DNA from: JAATFY01 sp049276515
GTDB taxonomy: Bacteria > Pseudomonadota > Alphaproteobacteria > UBA9219
DNA: 10,611 bases
Assembly: GCA_049276515.1 (NCBI GenBank)
Contig: JBASWO010000204.1
Span: 1 to 10,611, forward strand
Reading direction: 5' to 3'
Shown piece after piece: positions 1 through 5,489 of this stretch. The notes beneath the pieces were generated by a model. The model made no database searches and was not told the DNA's origin. It saw only the letters and a program-made list of their open reading frames with translations. The number at the start of each line of letters is the position of its first letter. Position 1 is the stretch's first letter. The translations under genes and the position numbers were made by a program.

Positions 1-169
1 ATGTAATCAAGCGATTGGGTAAAAGTTGTGCGTAATGCGCTAATTCTTTCGCATAGGCTTTTTGCCACACATCTTGATCGATACTGGATGCAACATGTGA
101 ATTGAAATCACAATAGGGACATTTTGATAGGCAAAATGGCCAATGTATATAAAGGGCCAAGGGCTTCAT
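1..169 (-). CDS. hemW: HemW-like radical SAM protein, N-terminal part (cut by window edge)
   Basis: Only the first 56 codons are inside the window; the gene runs off the left edge. The translation begins MKPLALYIHWPFC and contains the radical SAM cysteine motif CxxxCxxC (Cys13, Cys17, Cys20) followed by DFNSHV, the characteristic start of HemW, formerly annotated as oxygen-independent coproporphyrinogen III oxidase-like. Family members bind a 4Fe-4S cluster and S-adenosylmethionine and are heme chaperones rather than true HemN enzymes. The ATG overlaps the rdgB stop codon in an ATGA arrangement, so translation is probably coupled to rdgB. The order rph, rdgB, hemW is common in alphaproteobacteria. 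HemN proper is less likely because it usually carries extra N-terminal sequence before this motif. The C-terminal domain that would settle this is not visible. Confidence 0.88.
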   Translation of the reverse strand, partial: MKPLALYIHWPFCLSKCPYCDFNSHVASSIDQDVWQKAYAKELAHYAQLLPNRLIT

Positions 170-762
170 GTTTGTTGAAGACGTTTGATCAGTTTATCAA
201 CGGCCCTACCGCGGTGACTGAGAGCATTTTTCTCAGCACTCTCCATCTCACCAAATGTTCGTGTATGACCCCGCGGTATAAAGATAGGATCATAACCATG
301 ACCTTTATCGCCACGCGGCGGCCAGGTAATGGTTCCATCAATGCGACCTTCAAAAACTTCAGTGTGGCCATCGGGCCAGGTAAGAGAAAGAACACAAATG
401 AAATAGGCGGATCGATTGGCGGCATTGCCCAATTCATCCTGCACACGTTGCATCGCCATATGAAAATCTTTTTGAGGACCGCCCCAACGAGCCGAGTAAA
501 GTCCAGGTTGATCATTAAGGGCGACAACACATAATCCACTATCATCAGCCAAAGCCATGGCCTGTGATGCTTGAGCGGCTGCTTGAGATTTTAATTTTGC
601 ATTTTCTATAAAGGTCGATCCCGTTTCCTCGGGCTCGATTAAATTCAAATCACCAGCTGAGACAATAGTCTTGGCATAAGGCGCCAAAAGATCAGCAAAT
701 TCGCGCAGTTTTCCTTGATTATGTGTAGCAATAACGAGTTTATCACCATCGAATGCGCGCAT
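166..762 (-). CDS. rdgB: RdgB/HAM1 family dITP/XTP pyrophosphatase
   Basis: Hydrolyses non-canonical purine nucleoside triphosphates (dITP, ITP, XTP) to monophosphate and pyrophosphate, keeping deaminated purines out of DNA and RNA. The 198-residue product matches the usual length of about 197. Family motifs seen: the N-terminal nucleotide-binding strand VIATHNQGKLREF (residues 10-22), the acidic catalytic motif LADDSGL (71-77), PGLYSARW (86-93), the base-recognition segment GHGYDPIF (154-161) and the C-terminal SHRGRA (182-187). The frame is open upstream to 834, but that would overlap the end of rph. The ATG at 762 gives the canonical N-terminus, lies 13 nt after the rph stop and has an AAAGG-type ribosome binding site that overlaps the rph stop. 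It is the second gene of the rph-rdgB-hemW operon and shares ATGA with hemW. Confidence 0.95.
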   Translation of the reverse strand: MRAFDGDKLVIATHNQGKLREFADLLAPYAKTIVSAGDLNLIEPEETGSTFIENAKLKSQAAAQASQAMALADDSGLCVVALNDQPGLYSARWGGPQKDFHMAMQRVQDELGNAANRSAYFICVLSLTWPDGHTEVFEGRIDGTITWPPRGDKGHGYDPIFIPRGHTRTFGEMESAEKNALSHRGRAVDKLIKRLQQT

Positions 763-775
763 GAGCCAAAAGCCT

Positions 776-1492
776 TTAGCCACCCAGCGCCTGCTTTTGC
801 AAAGCAGATAATTCGGCAATTCCCTTGCGGGCAAGTTTCATGAGTTCTTGAAACTGTTCTTCTGAAAAAGGCGCATGCTCGGCTGTGCCTTGAATTTCAA
901 CAATGCCGCCATTGCCGGTCATGACAAAATTAGCATCTGTCTGTGCTGCAGAATCTTCGACATAATCTAAATCTAAAACAGCTGTTCCATTGTAGAGACC
1001 GCATGAGATAGCGGCGATAGAGTCCGTCAAGGGATCTTCTGCAATTTTTCCAACCTTCATCAAATGACGTAAGGCTAAACCAAGAGCAACATAACCACCT
1101 GTGATCGAGGCGGTACGTGTACCGCCATCGGCTTGCAAAACATCGCAATCAATTTTGATTTGAAGCTCACCCATTTTCTTGCGATCAACGATAGCGCGCA
1201 AGCTACGACCAATGAGACGCTGAATTTCTTGTGTGCGACCTGATTGCTTTCCCTTAGCAGCTTCACGGTCGGTACGATCATGGGTTGCGCGCGGCAGCAT
1301 ACCGTATTCAGCTGTAACCCAACCGAGACCAGTGCCGCGCAAAAAAGGTGGAACCTTTTCATCAATACTCGCCGTGCAAAGAACATGCGTGTCACCAAAT
1401 TTGACGAGACATGACCCTTCAGCATATTTCGCATAGCCAGGCTCTAACTTGATGCTGCGCAATTGATTGGGCGCGCGATTTGAGGGACGCAT
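776..1492 (-). CDS. rph: Ribonuclease PH
   Basis: Phosphorolytic 3'-5' exoribonuclease that trims the 3' ends of tRNA precursors, releasing nucleoside diphosphates; active as a hexamer in the cytoplasm. From the ATG at 1492 the product is 238 residues, the same length as the E. coli enzyme, and it starts with the conserved MRPSNRAPNQLR. The RNase PH signatures are intact: EGSCLVKFGDTHVLCTASI (25-43), GWVTAEYGMLPRATH (58-71), the phosphate-binding stretch SGRTQEIQRLIGRSLR (84-99), DCDVLQADGGTRTASITG (115-132) and YVEDSAAQTD (177-186). The frame continues upstream to 1567, but that extension is unlike the family and the downstream ATG is preceded by a GGAA-type ribosome binding site. Probably the first gene of the operon. 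I could not identify its promoter with confidence. Confidence 0.96.
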   Translation of the reverse strand: MRPSNRAPNQLRSIKLEPGYAKYAEGSCLVKFGDTHVLCTASIDEKVPPFLRGTGLGWVTAEYGMLPRATHDRTDREAAKGKQSGRTQEIQRLIGRSLRAIVDRKKMGELQIKIDCDVLQADGGTRTASITGGYVALGLALRHLMKVGKIAEDPLTDSIAAISCGLYNGTAVLDLDYVEDSAAQTDANFVMTGNGGIVEIQGTAEHAPFSEEQFQELMKLARKGIAELSALQKQALGG

Positions 1493-1711
1493 TTTTTCTT
1501 TTCCATTGATCTTGTTACGGGCGTTCTCCCTTACCATGTTTAATGGAAGAGAAGAAACAAAGGGCACGATGTGGGGTTGAGGGTCATCAAAAACAAAACC
1601 GGTATGTATGAACGCCTGATTCTTGCAAGATTGTTAAAATATTAGTCTCGGATGCGTAACAAACAGGTCAATATTGGTATAAAATCATTATTTTTCATAT
1701 AGATAGCTATT

Positions 1712-1741
1712 TAGACAAAATTAACGAATTCAGCGTTTAAT
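1712..1741 (+). promoter_or_regulatory. Candidate sigma70-type promoter of the 60-residue ORF
   Basis: TAGACA at 1712-1717 (5 of 6 to TTGACA), an 18-nt spacer, and TTTAAT at 1736-1741 (5 of 6 to TATAAT). Transcription would begin near 1748, giving a leader of about 47 nt before the ATG at 1795. A start there argues against use of the in-frame GTG at 1750. Found by eye in an AT-rich region, where chance matches are common. Confidence 0.42.
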
Positions 1742-1783
1742 CTAAGTGTGTGGCGAAGAAACCACAAAAAGTTTGGAAAGAAG

Positions 1784-1789
1784 AGGAGG
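1784..1789 (+). promoter_or_regulatory. Strong ribosome binding site that fixes the start of the 60-residue ORF
   Basis: AGGAGG lies 5 nt before the ATG at 1795, a near-ideal Shine-Dalgarno sequence. If the upstream GTG at 1750 were the start, this site would be read as the unlikely peptide run EEEED, so it is better explained as a ribosome binding site. Confidence 0.8.
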
Positions 1790-1794
1790 AAGAT

Positions 1795-1977
1795 ATGCAA
1801 GGTTATGTACCAACTCGCACGATGGGCTCCAATGAATTAGGAGACACCTTTGTAGGCCAACCTTTGGCTGTTGCCTCATGTAAGGGCAGTGTGCAGAGCA
1901 TTCTTCCTGACTTCGGAGCTATCTCAGCATCAGCTGCTTCACAAAGCGTACAACCTGGAGCACAACCCGTCATTTAA
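1795..1977 (+). CDS. Small protein of unknown function (60 residues)
   Basis: I do not recognise this protein. It starts MQGYVPTRTMGSNELGD and ends QPGAQPVI. It has a single cysteine (Cys29), no clear signal peptide or membrane segment, little charge after residue 30, and a Ser/Ala/Gln-rich C-terminal third (SASAASQSVQ). The case that it is real comes from its surroundings: a promoter candidate at 1712-1741, AGGAGG 5 nt before the ATG, and a strong intrinsic terminator 18 nt after the stop. It therefore looks like a free-standing, well-translated monocistronic gene. The frame extends to a GTG at 1750, which I reject because that start has no ribosome binding site. Possible roles include a small stress or envelope-associated protein or a secreted peptide; the sequence does not decide between them. 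Confidence 0.7.
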   Translation: MQGYVPTRTMGSNELGDTFVGQPLAVASCKGSVQSILPDFGAISASAASQSVQPGAQPVI

Positions 1978-1995
1978 GGACTGGTCATTTTAACC

Positions 1996-2023
1996 AAGGC
2001 GCGCCGAAAGGCGCGCCTTTTTT
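1996..2023 (+). terminator. Strong intrinsic terminator after the 60-residue ORF
   Basis: A perfect 10-bp stem, AAGGCGCGCC (1996-2005) pairing with GGCGCGCCTT (2010-2019), closed by a GAAA tetraloop, with a run of six T at 2018-2023. It sits 18 nt after the stop codon at 1977 and separates the small gene from the hisA-like gene. Confidence 0.92.
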
Positions 2024-2086
2024 ATTCGTAGCTTCTTACCCAAAAACTCATATTGAGCCTAAGGATCACAGGTGGCATAAGGCCGC

Positions 2087-2821
2087 ATGATTTTATATCC
2101 ATCTATCCATATCAAAGACGGTGTCGTGGCGCGCCTCACGCGCGGCATTGGTTATCTGCAGCATGCTGAGATTTTGCATGATGATCCAGGCATGCGCGCC
2201 AAACAATTTCAGGACCAACAATTTCCTTGGCTCCATGTCGTGGATTTAAATGGCGTGGTTGAAGGACGGCCCGTGAATGTCGAGCCAGTTGAAGCTATTC
2301 TCAAAAGCGTCAAAATTCCTGTGCAATTATCAGGCGGCATTCGCGATATGAAGACAATTGAAAATTGGATCGATAAGGGCGTTGAGCGCGTTGTGCTTGC
2401 TACAGCTGCTGTACAAAATCCTGATCTCGTCAAAGAAGCCTGTAAAAAATTTCCAGGACGTATCGCGGTCAAAGTAGATTCGCGCGGCGGGTATGTTGCT
2501 GTTACGGGCTGGGCTAAATCATCATCCATGAAAGCTCTTGATCTTGCTTTGCGGGTTGAAGAGGCAGGCGCTGCGGCTTTAATCTATGCCGATATCAATC
2601 CAGATGGCGCTCTGAGTGAAGTCAATATTGAAGCGATCATAGATCTCGCTTTTGCCCTTACAACACCGGTTATTGCATCGGGTGGTGTAAATTCCATGCA
2701 AGATCTGATTGATCTCAAAGCCCACGCCAAAACGGGCATTGCAGGGCTGATTTTGGGTCGCGCCCTTTATAGTGGTAAGATCAACGCTGAAGAGGCGCTG
2801 GCACTTGCGGCAGCTGCCTAA
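2087..2821 (+). CDS. HisA-like phosphoribosyl isomerase with altered catalytic site
   Basis: A beta/alpha-barrel protein of 244 residues, full length for HisA, the ProFAR isomerase of histidine biosynthesis. Family landmarks are clear: MILYPSIHIKDG (1-12), LHVVDLNG (49-56), PVQLSGGIRD (78-87), IAVKVDSRGG (126-135), IYADINPDG (166-174), PVIASGG (194-200) and the phosphate-binding LILGRALY (221-228). Several positions that are nearly invariant in HisA differ. The first catalytic Asp (Asp8, usually in AIDL) is His, and the codon reads CAT. The catalytic-site Thr of (Y/H)T(D/E)I is Ala168. The first Gly of the GGGIR phosphate loop is Ser82. The second catalytic Asp (Asp131) is kept. AAGG lies 4 nt before the ATG. 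It is followed 17 nt later by a HIT gene; no other his gene is nearby. It may be a repurposed or inactive HisA, so I withhold the gene symbol. Confidence 0.85.
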   Translation: MILYPSIHIKDGVVARLTRGIGYLQHAEILHDDPGMRAKQFQDQQFPWLHVVDLNGVVEGRPVNVEPVEAILKSVKIPVQLSGGIRDMKTIENWIDKGVERVVLATAAVQNPDLVKEACKKFPGRIAVKVDSRGGYVAVTGWAKSSSMKALDLALRVEEAGAAALIYADINPDGALSEVNIEAIIDLAFALTTPVIASGGVNSMQDLIDLKAHAKTGIAGLILGRALYSGKINAEEALALAAAA

Positions 2822-2838
2822 GTCATAGGAGTGCTTTC

Positions 2839-3201
2839 ATGTCGTATGATGCCAACAATATCTTCGCCAAGATTCTCCGCGGAGAAATACCCTGTAAAAA
2901 AGTTTATGAAGATGAATTTGCTCTAGCTTTTCATGACATCAATCCCAAAGCACCCGTACATGTTTTGGTGATACCTAAAGGCCCCTATACAAAGCATGAT
3001 GATTTTATCGCGAGTGCATCGCCGGAAGAAATCGCTGGCTTTGAGCGCGCCATAAGCAAAGTTGCGCAAGCCACAGAGATCACAGCAAATGGTTATCGGC
3101 TGATTTCAAATTGTGGCGTCAATGCGCACCAAGAGGTTCCACATTATCATGTGCATGTATTAGGCGGTCGCGAACTCGGCCCCATGCTCGTGAAGGCATA
3201 A
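2839..3201 (+). CDS. HIT-family (HinT-like) nucleotide-binding protein
   Basis: A 120-residue histidine-triad protein of the HinT/PKCI branch, which typically hydrolyses purine nucleoside phosphoramidates as a cytoplasmic dimer. The N-terminal IFAKILRGEIPCKKVYED (8-25) and the active-site block N91CGVNAHQEVPHYHVHVLGG are intact; His102, His104 and His106 form the HxHxH triad, with the nucleophile expected at His104. The ATG is preceded by GGAG at about 7-8 nt, and the gene starts 17 nt after the hisA-like stop, so the two are very probably co-transcribed. HIT genes sit next to hisE at the end of the his operon in several alphaproteobacteria, so this pair may be what is left of such a cluster (inference). 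It ends just before a hairpin shared with the aldolase gene. Confidence 0.93.
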   Translation: MSYDANNIFAKILRGEIPCKKVYEDEFALAFHDINPKAPVHVLVIPKGPYTKHDDFIASASPEEIAGFERAISKVAQATEITANGYRLISNCGVNAHQEVPHYHVHVLGGRELGPMLVKA

Positions 3202-3203
3202 AA

Positions 3204-3225
3204 AAAGCCGCCTTGCGGCGGCTTT
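3204..3225. terminator. Bidirectional intrinsic terminator between the HIT and aldolase genes
   Basis: A 9-bp perfect stem, AAAGCCGCC (3204-3212) with GGCGGCTTT (3217-3225), and a TTGC loop. On the plus strand the stem ends in TTT. On the minus strand it runs straight into seven T residues, so it is the stronger terminator for the aldolase gene, whose stop is at 3231-3233. The HIT stop is at 3199-3201, so one hairpin serves both converging genes. Confidence 0.9.
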
Positions 3226-3230
3226 CATTC

Positions 3231-4187
3231 TTAGGCTTTGCCTTTATAAATATTAATCAGATCATCCAAGAGTTTTAAAGCGTCAGCACGTGGCCGCTGA
3301 AAACAATTACGGCCAATGATCGAGCCGTTACCACCGCCAGCATAAATAGCGCGTGCATCATCATAGATGCTGTCTTCGCCTTTCGCGGCACCACCTGAGA
3401 ACACGACAATGCGACGACCAGCAAAACTGCATTGCATGATATGTTTGACGCGATCCGACAAAGATGAGACGGGAATTTTCTTCTCTTCGTAAACTTTCTT
3501 CGAGTCTTTATTGCCAAGATCAGCTGAAGGCAGTTTAACTTTGATGATATTGGCGCCTAAGAGAGCTGCCATATGAGCTGCATAGCCAATAACGTCGACT
3601 GACAATTCAGCTTCCTTCGTTAACTCACCGCCGCGAGGATAGGACCAAAGAACAACAGCAAGGCCCTTCGCCTTAGCTTCGGCTGATAATTCACGAAATT
3701 CTTCATATTGATCATACATGGCATCCGATCCTGGATAGATCGTAAAGCCAATAGCAGCGCAGCCAAGGCGCACCGCATCATCAACACTGCCTGTGACAGC
3801 TTGATCAGCATTTTCTTTTTGACGTGAGAGGCTGTTAGCGCTGTTCAATTTAAGAATGGTTGGGATGCGACCTGCAAATGTATCGGCACCAGCTTGCAGC
3901 ATACCCAAGGGTGCCGCGTAAGCATTGAGACCAGCATCAATAGCTAATTGATAATGATAATGGGGATCGTAAGCAGGAGGATTGACAGCAAAGCTACGCG
4001 CAGGACCATGCTCAAAACCTTGGTCGACAGGTAAAATCACCATTTTACCCGTACCGCCTAAGCGACCCTGCATCAACATGCGGGCCAGATTGGCCTTGGT
4101 TCCCCGAGTTTCGCCTTCGTAATTATCTAGAATCTCACGGACGCGAGGGGTCATCTTTGGTGCTTTTGTTGGGCTGGTCTTTTTCAT
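3231..4187 (-). CDS. Class I fructose-bisphosphate aldolase, DhnA/FbaB type
   Basis: Reversible cleavage of fructose 1,6-bisphosphate to dihydroxyacetone phosphate and glyceraldehyde 3-phosphate through a lysine Schiff base, without a metal. From the ATG at 4187 the product is 318 residues. Features of the DhnA-type barrel: KMVILPVDQGFEHGPARSF early in the protein, then TIYPGSDAMYDQYEE, VVLWSYPRGG, ANIIKVKLPS (the lysine in this strand is the expected Schiff-base residue), IVVFSGGAAKG, and the phosphate-binding GGNGSIIGRNCFQRP near the C-terminus. The open frame begins at 4292, but the ATG at 4187 has AAAGGA 6 nt upstream and gives the family N-terminus. Monocistronic, with its own promoter candidate and terminator. 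It could use related ketose phosphates, but the motifs favour glycolysis/gluconeogenesis. Confidence 0.93.
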   Translation of the reverse strand: MKKTSPTKAPKMTPRVREILDNYEGETRGTKANLARMLMQGRLGGTGKMVILPVDQGFEHGPARSFAVNPPAYDPHYHYQLAIDAGLNAYAAPLGMLQAGADTFAGRIPTILKLNSANSLSRQKENADQAVTGSVDDAVRLGCAAIGFTIYPGSDAMYDQYEEFRELSAEAKAKGLAVVLWSYPRGGELTKEAELSVDVIGYAAHMAALLGANIIKVKLPSADLGNKDSKKVYEEKKIPVSSLSDRVKHIMQCSFAGRRIVVFSGGAAKGEDSIYDDARAIYAGGGNGSIIGRNCFQRPRADALKLLDDLINIYKGKA

Positions 4188-4216
4188 GGCTAATCCTTTA
4201 ATTACGCAAGAAGGGT

Positions 4217-4245
4217 TTGATAACGGAAGTCTTTTGCTTTGTCCA
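4217..4245 (-). promoter_or_regulatory. Candidate promoter of the aldolase gene
   Basis: On the minus strand TGGACA (4245-4240; 5 of 6 to TTGACA) is followed by a 17-nt spacer and TATCAA (4222-4217; 4 of 6 to TATAAT). Transcription would start near 4210, about 23 nt before the ATG at 4187, leaving room for the AAAGGA ribosome binding site. Found by eye. Confidence 0.38.
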
Positions 4246-4300
4246 ATTGGATGGCCTAATCTTTTGGCAACCCTGATAGTGGCTAGTTTCAAGGGTTTAT

Positions 4301-4305
4301 GGAGG
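4301..4305 (+). promoter_or_regulatory. Ribosome binding site that fixes the start of the pilin-like gene
   Basis: GGAGG lies 5 nt before the ATG at 4311. An in-frame ATG at 4299 overlaps this site and is therefore very unlikely to be the start; using 4311 removes four residues. Confidence 0.78.
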
Positions 4306-4310
4306 TTGCA

Positions 4311-4946
4311 ATGTCAGTAAAGACACCACGTTTTAGGCATTCTCAAGGCATTGCCATCGGCCCCATTCTTTTTGTCATCGCCCTTTTGGCGCTTTTAGCC
4401 ACGGTTATGTCATCTGGCTTTGGCGATTTTGGCGTTGCCAGCGTTGCTGACCGTATTTCAGCCGATATACCCAGTCAGGCCAATCTCATCCGCGCCAAAA
4501 TCAATGAGTGCAGCATAAAATATGGCACCAACAATAATGGCGATAGCTATCCAGCCTCAGATACAACCAACGGAACTTTAGTGTCAGCCCTCGAATGCGA
4601 AGGCGATCCGGTGGGCCAAAAAAATATATGGAGTGGTCAACGGGCGACGGTTCTTCCCCAACCAACCACGGGCTTCAATCAATGGTATTATCTCAACTCG
4701 AATGGCGCTGGCATGGGCGGTAACGCTGATGGCGGCCGCTGTATTTGGATAACACCAAGTGGCAGCAATCCAGCTGGTAGTTCAGCGCTTGTCACCGGTC
4801 TTACAAAAGCAGCTTCAAAATTTTCACACAACACAGGCTTTAGCAGCTCTGCCGAAGTTGTTTATGACCCATCCTCATCATCACAAAAATTTGTTATGTG
4901 GATCACGCTGCCAACAGGCACACCTGATAGCAATTGCTTGCCGTAA
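4311..4946 (+). CDS. Pilin-like secreted protein, probable substrate of the adjacent A24 peptidase
   Basis: I recognise no named family. The 211-residue product has a basic N-terminus (KTPRFRHSQG), then one long hydrophobic helix, IAIGPILFVIALLALLATVM (14-33), and no other membrane segment. This is the layout of a class III (prepilin-type) signal, with Gly13 as the likely residue before the cut; the usual Glu at mature position 5 is Pro, as tolerated in some minor pseudopilins. After the helix comes a helical stretch (ADRISADIPSQANLIRAKINECS), then a Gly/Asn/Ser-rich, low-charge globular region. Four cysteines (67, 96, 144, 209) could form two disulfides outside the membrane. The stop is only 3 nt before an A24-type prepilin peptidase gene. 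Inference: a minor pilin or pseudopilin-like surface protein. A plain signal-anchored exported protein is the alternative. Confidence 0.72.
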   Translation: MSVKTPRFRHSQGIAIGPILFVIALLALLATVMSSGFGDFGVASVADRISADIPSQANLIRAKINECSIKYGTNNNGDSYPASDTTNGTLVSALECEGDPVGQKNIWSGQRATVLPQPTTGFNQWYYLNSNGAGMGGNADGGRCIWITPSGSNPAGSSALVTGLTKAASKFSHNTGFSSSAEVVYDPSSSSQKFVMWITLPTGTPDSNCLP

Positions 4947-4949
4947 AAC

Positions 4950-5489
4950 ATGGCTGATCCCAGTCTCCCTTTCTACGGTTATGTCTTTGGCTTCATCAAA
5001 GACGGTTTGATGCAGGCTACAACGGGCCTACCCCCTGAGGCTTGGTGGTTACCAGCTGTTGTGCTTTTGATTTTGGGAGCCGCTGCTCTTATCGACTCTT
5101 TCACATCCAACGTTCCTGATCCGCTTATTTTTCTTGGCCTTCTGGCTGTAACAGCTATGCAAGGCCTTTATGTTTCATGGCCATTTGCAGCTCAGCATTT
5201 GATGCTCGCTCTAGCTGCTGCCATAACGATTTGGGCGATTAATCAGGCTTGGTATTACGGCTTCAGGCATGATGCGCTTGGTATGGGCGATGCCAAATGG
5301 ACAATGCTTGCCGTGTCCTGCTTCGATATAAAACCAGTGCTGGTTGCTTGGGGGCTTGGCGCTATTTTGGCGCTTGTTTGGATGGGTGTTATGAAAATCG
5401 CGCGTTGTGAAATTACGCGCGTTTACTTTGCACCCTTTCTTTTTATTGGCCTACTTGCCGGTATCTATTGGCTGCGGCTGAAAGCTTAG
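4950..5489 (+). CDS. Small A24-family prepilin peptidase-like membrane protein
   Basis: A 179-residue polytopic membrane protein with about five or six hydrophobic segments (roughly 34-50, 57-75, 82-99, 116-124, 128-147, 159-175). It has the two aspartates expected of type IV leader peptidases: Asp49 in ALIDSFTSNVPD, corresponding to the first catalytic Asp of the D...IPN region, and Asp114 in the GxGD motif GMGDAK (111-116). The C-terminal YFAPFLFIGLLAG matches the family's PFGPFL-type ending. It lacks the N-terminal methyltransferase domain, so it resembles the short TadV/CpaA form. It starts 3 nt after the pilin-like gene with no obvious ribosome binding site of its own, suggesting translational coupling. 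The stop codon overlaps the secF stop on the opposite strand. Processing of the neighbour is an inference. Confidence 0.83.
   Translation: MADPSLPFYGYVFGFIKDGLMQATTGLPPEAWWLPAVVLLILGAAALIDSFTSNVPDPLIFLGLLAVTAMQGLYVSWPFAAQHLMLALAAAITIWAINQAWYYGFRHDALGMGDAKWTMLAVSCFDIKPVLVAWGLGAILALVWMGVMKIARCEITRVYFAPFLFIGLLAGIYWLRLKA

Larger units (their letters stand above)
1493..1794. other. Divergent intergenic region between rph and the 60-residue ORF
   Basis: About 300 bases, AT-rich towards the right. It should contain the promoter for the leftward rph operon and that for the rightward small gene. I see a reasonable plus-strand promoter candidate (listed separately) and several weaker AT-rich boxes, for instance GTAACA then TATAAA with a 16-nt spacer at 1656-1683. 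No CIRCE element was found, although an hrcA/grpE neighbourhood is common next to rph in related bacteria; those heat-shock genes are not here. No RNA gene, repeat array or additional ORF with a credible start was seen. Confidence 0.5.

Noticed and set aside
124..545. Open frames on both strands overlapping rdgB and hemW
   Set aside because: They overlap strongly conserved coding sequence in other frames and show no family features.
763..834. Longer start of rdgB inside rph
   Set aside because: The extra residues are unlike the family and the ATG at 762 has proper spacing and a ribosome binding site.
1493..1567. Longer start of rph
   Set aside because: ATG at 1492 gives exactly the canonical MRP... 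N-terminus and 238 residues.
1750..1794. GTG-initiated N-terminal extension of the 60-residue ORF (MAKKPQKVWKEEEED)
   Set aside because: No ribosome binding site before the GTG, the acidic run is the Shine-Dalgarno sequence read as codons, and the promoter candidate would start transcription at about the GTG itself.
1568..1794. CIRCE or sigma32 heat-shock promoter near rph
   Set aside because: Looked for because hrcA/grpE often lie next to rph, but no TTAGCACTC inverted repeat and no properly spaced sigma32 boxes were found.
1998..2017. Two GGCGCGCC octamers as a repeat family or restriction-cloning scar
   Set aside because: They are the two arms of the intrinsic terminator.
4299..4310. ATG at 4299 as start of the pilin-like gene
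   Set aside because: It overlaps the GGAGG that serves the ATG at 4311.
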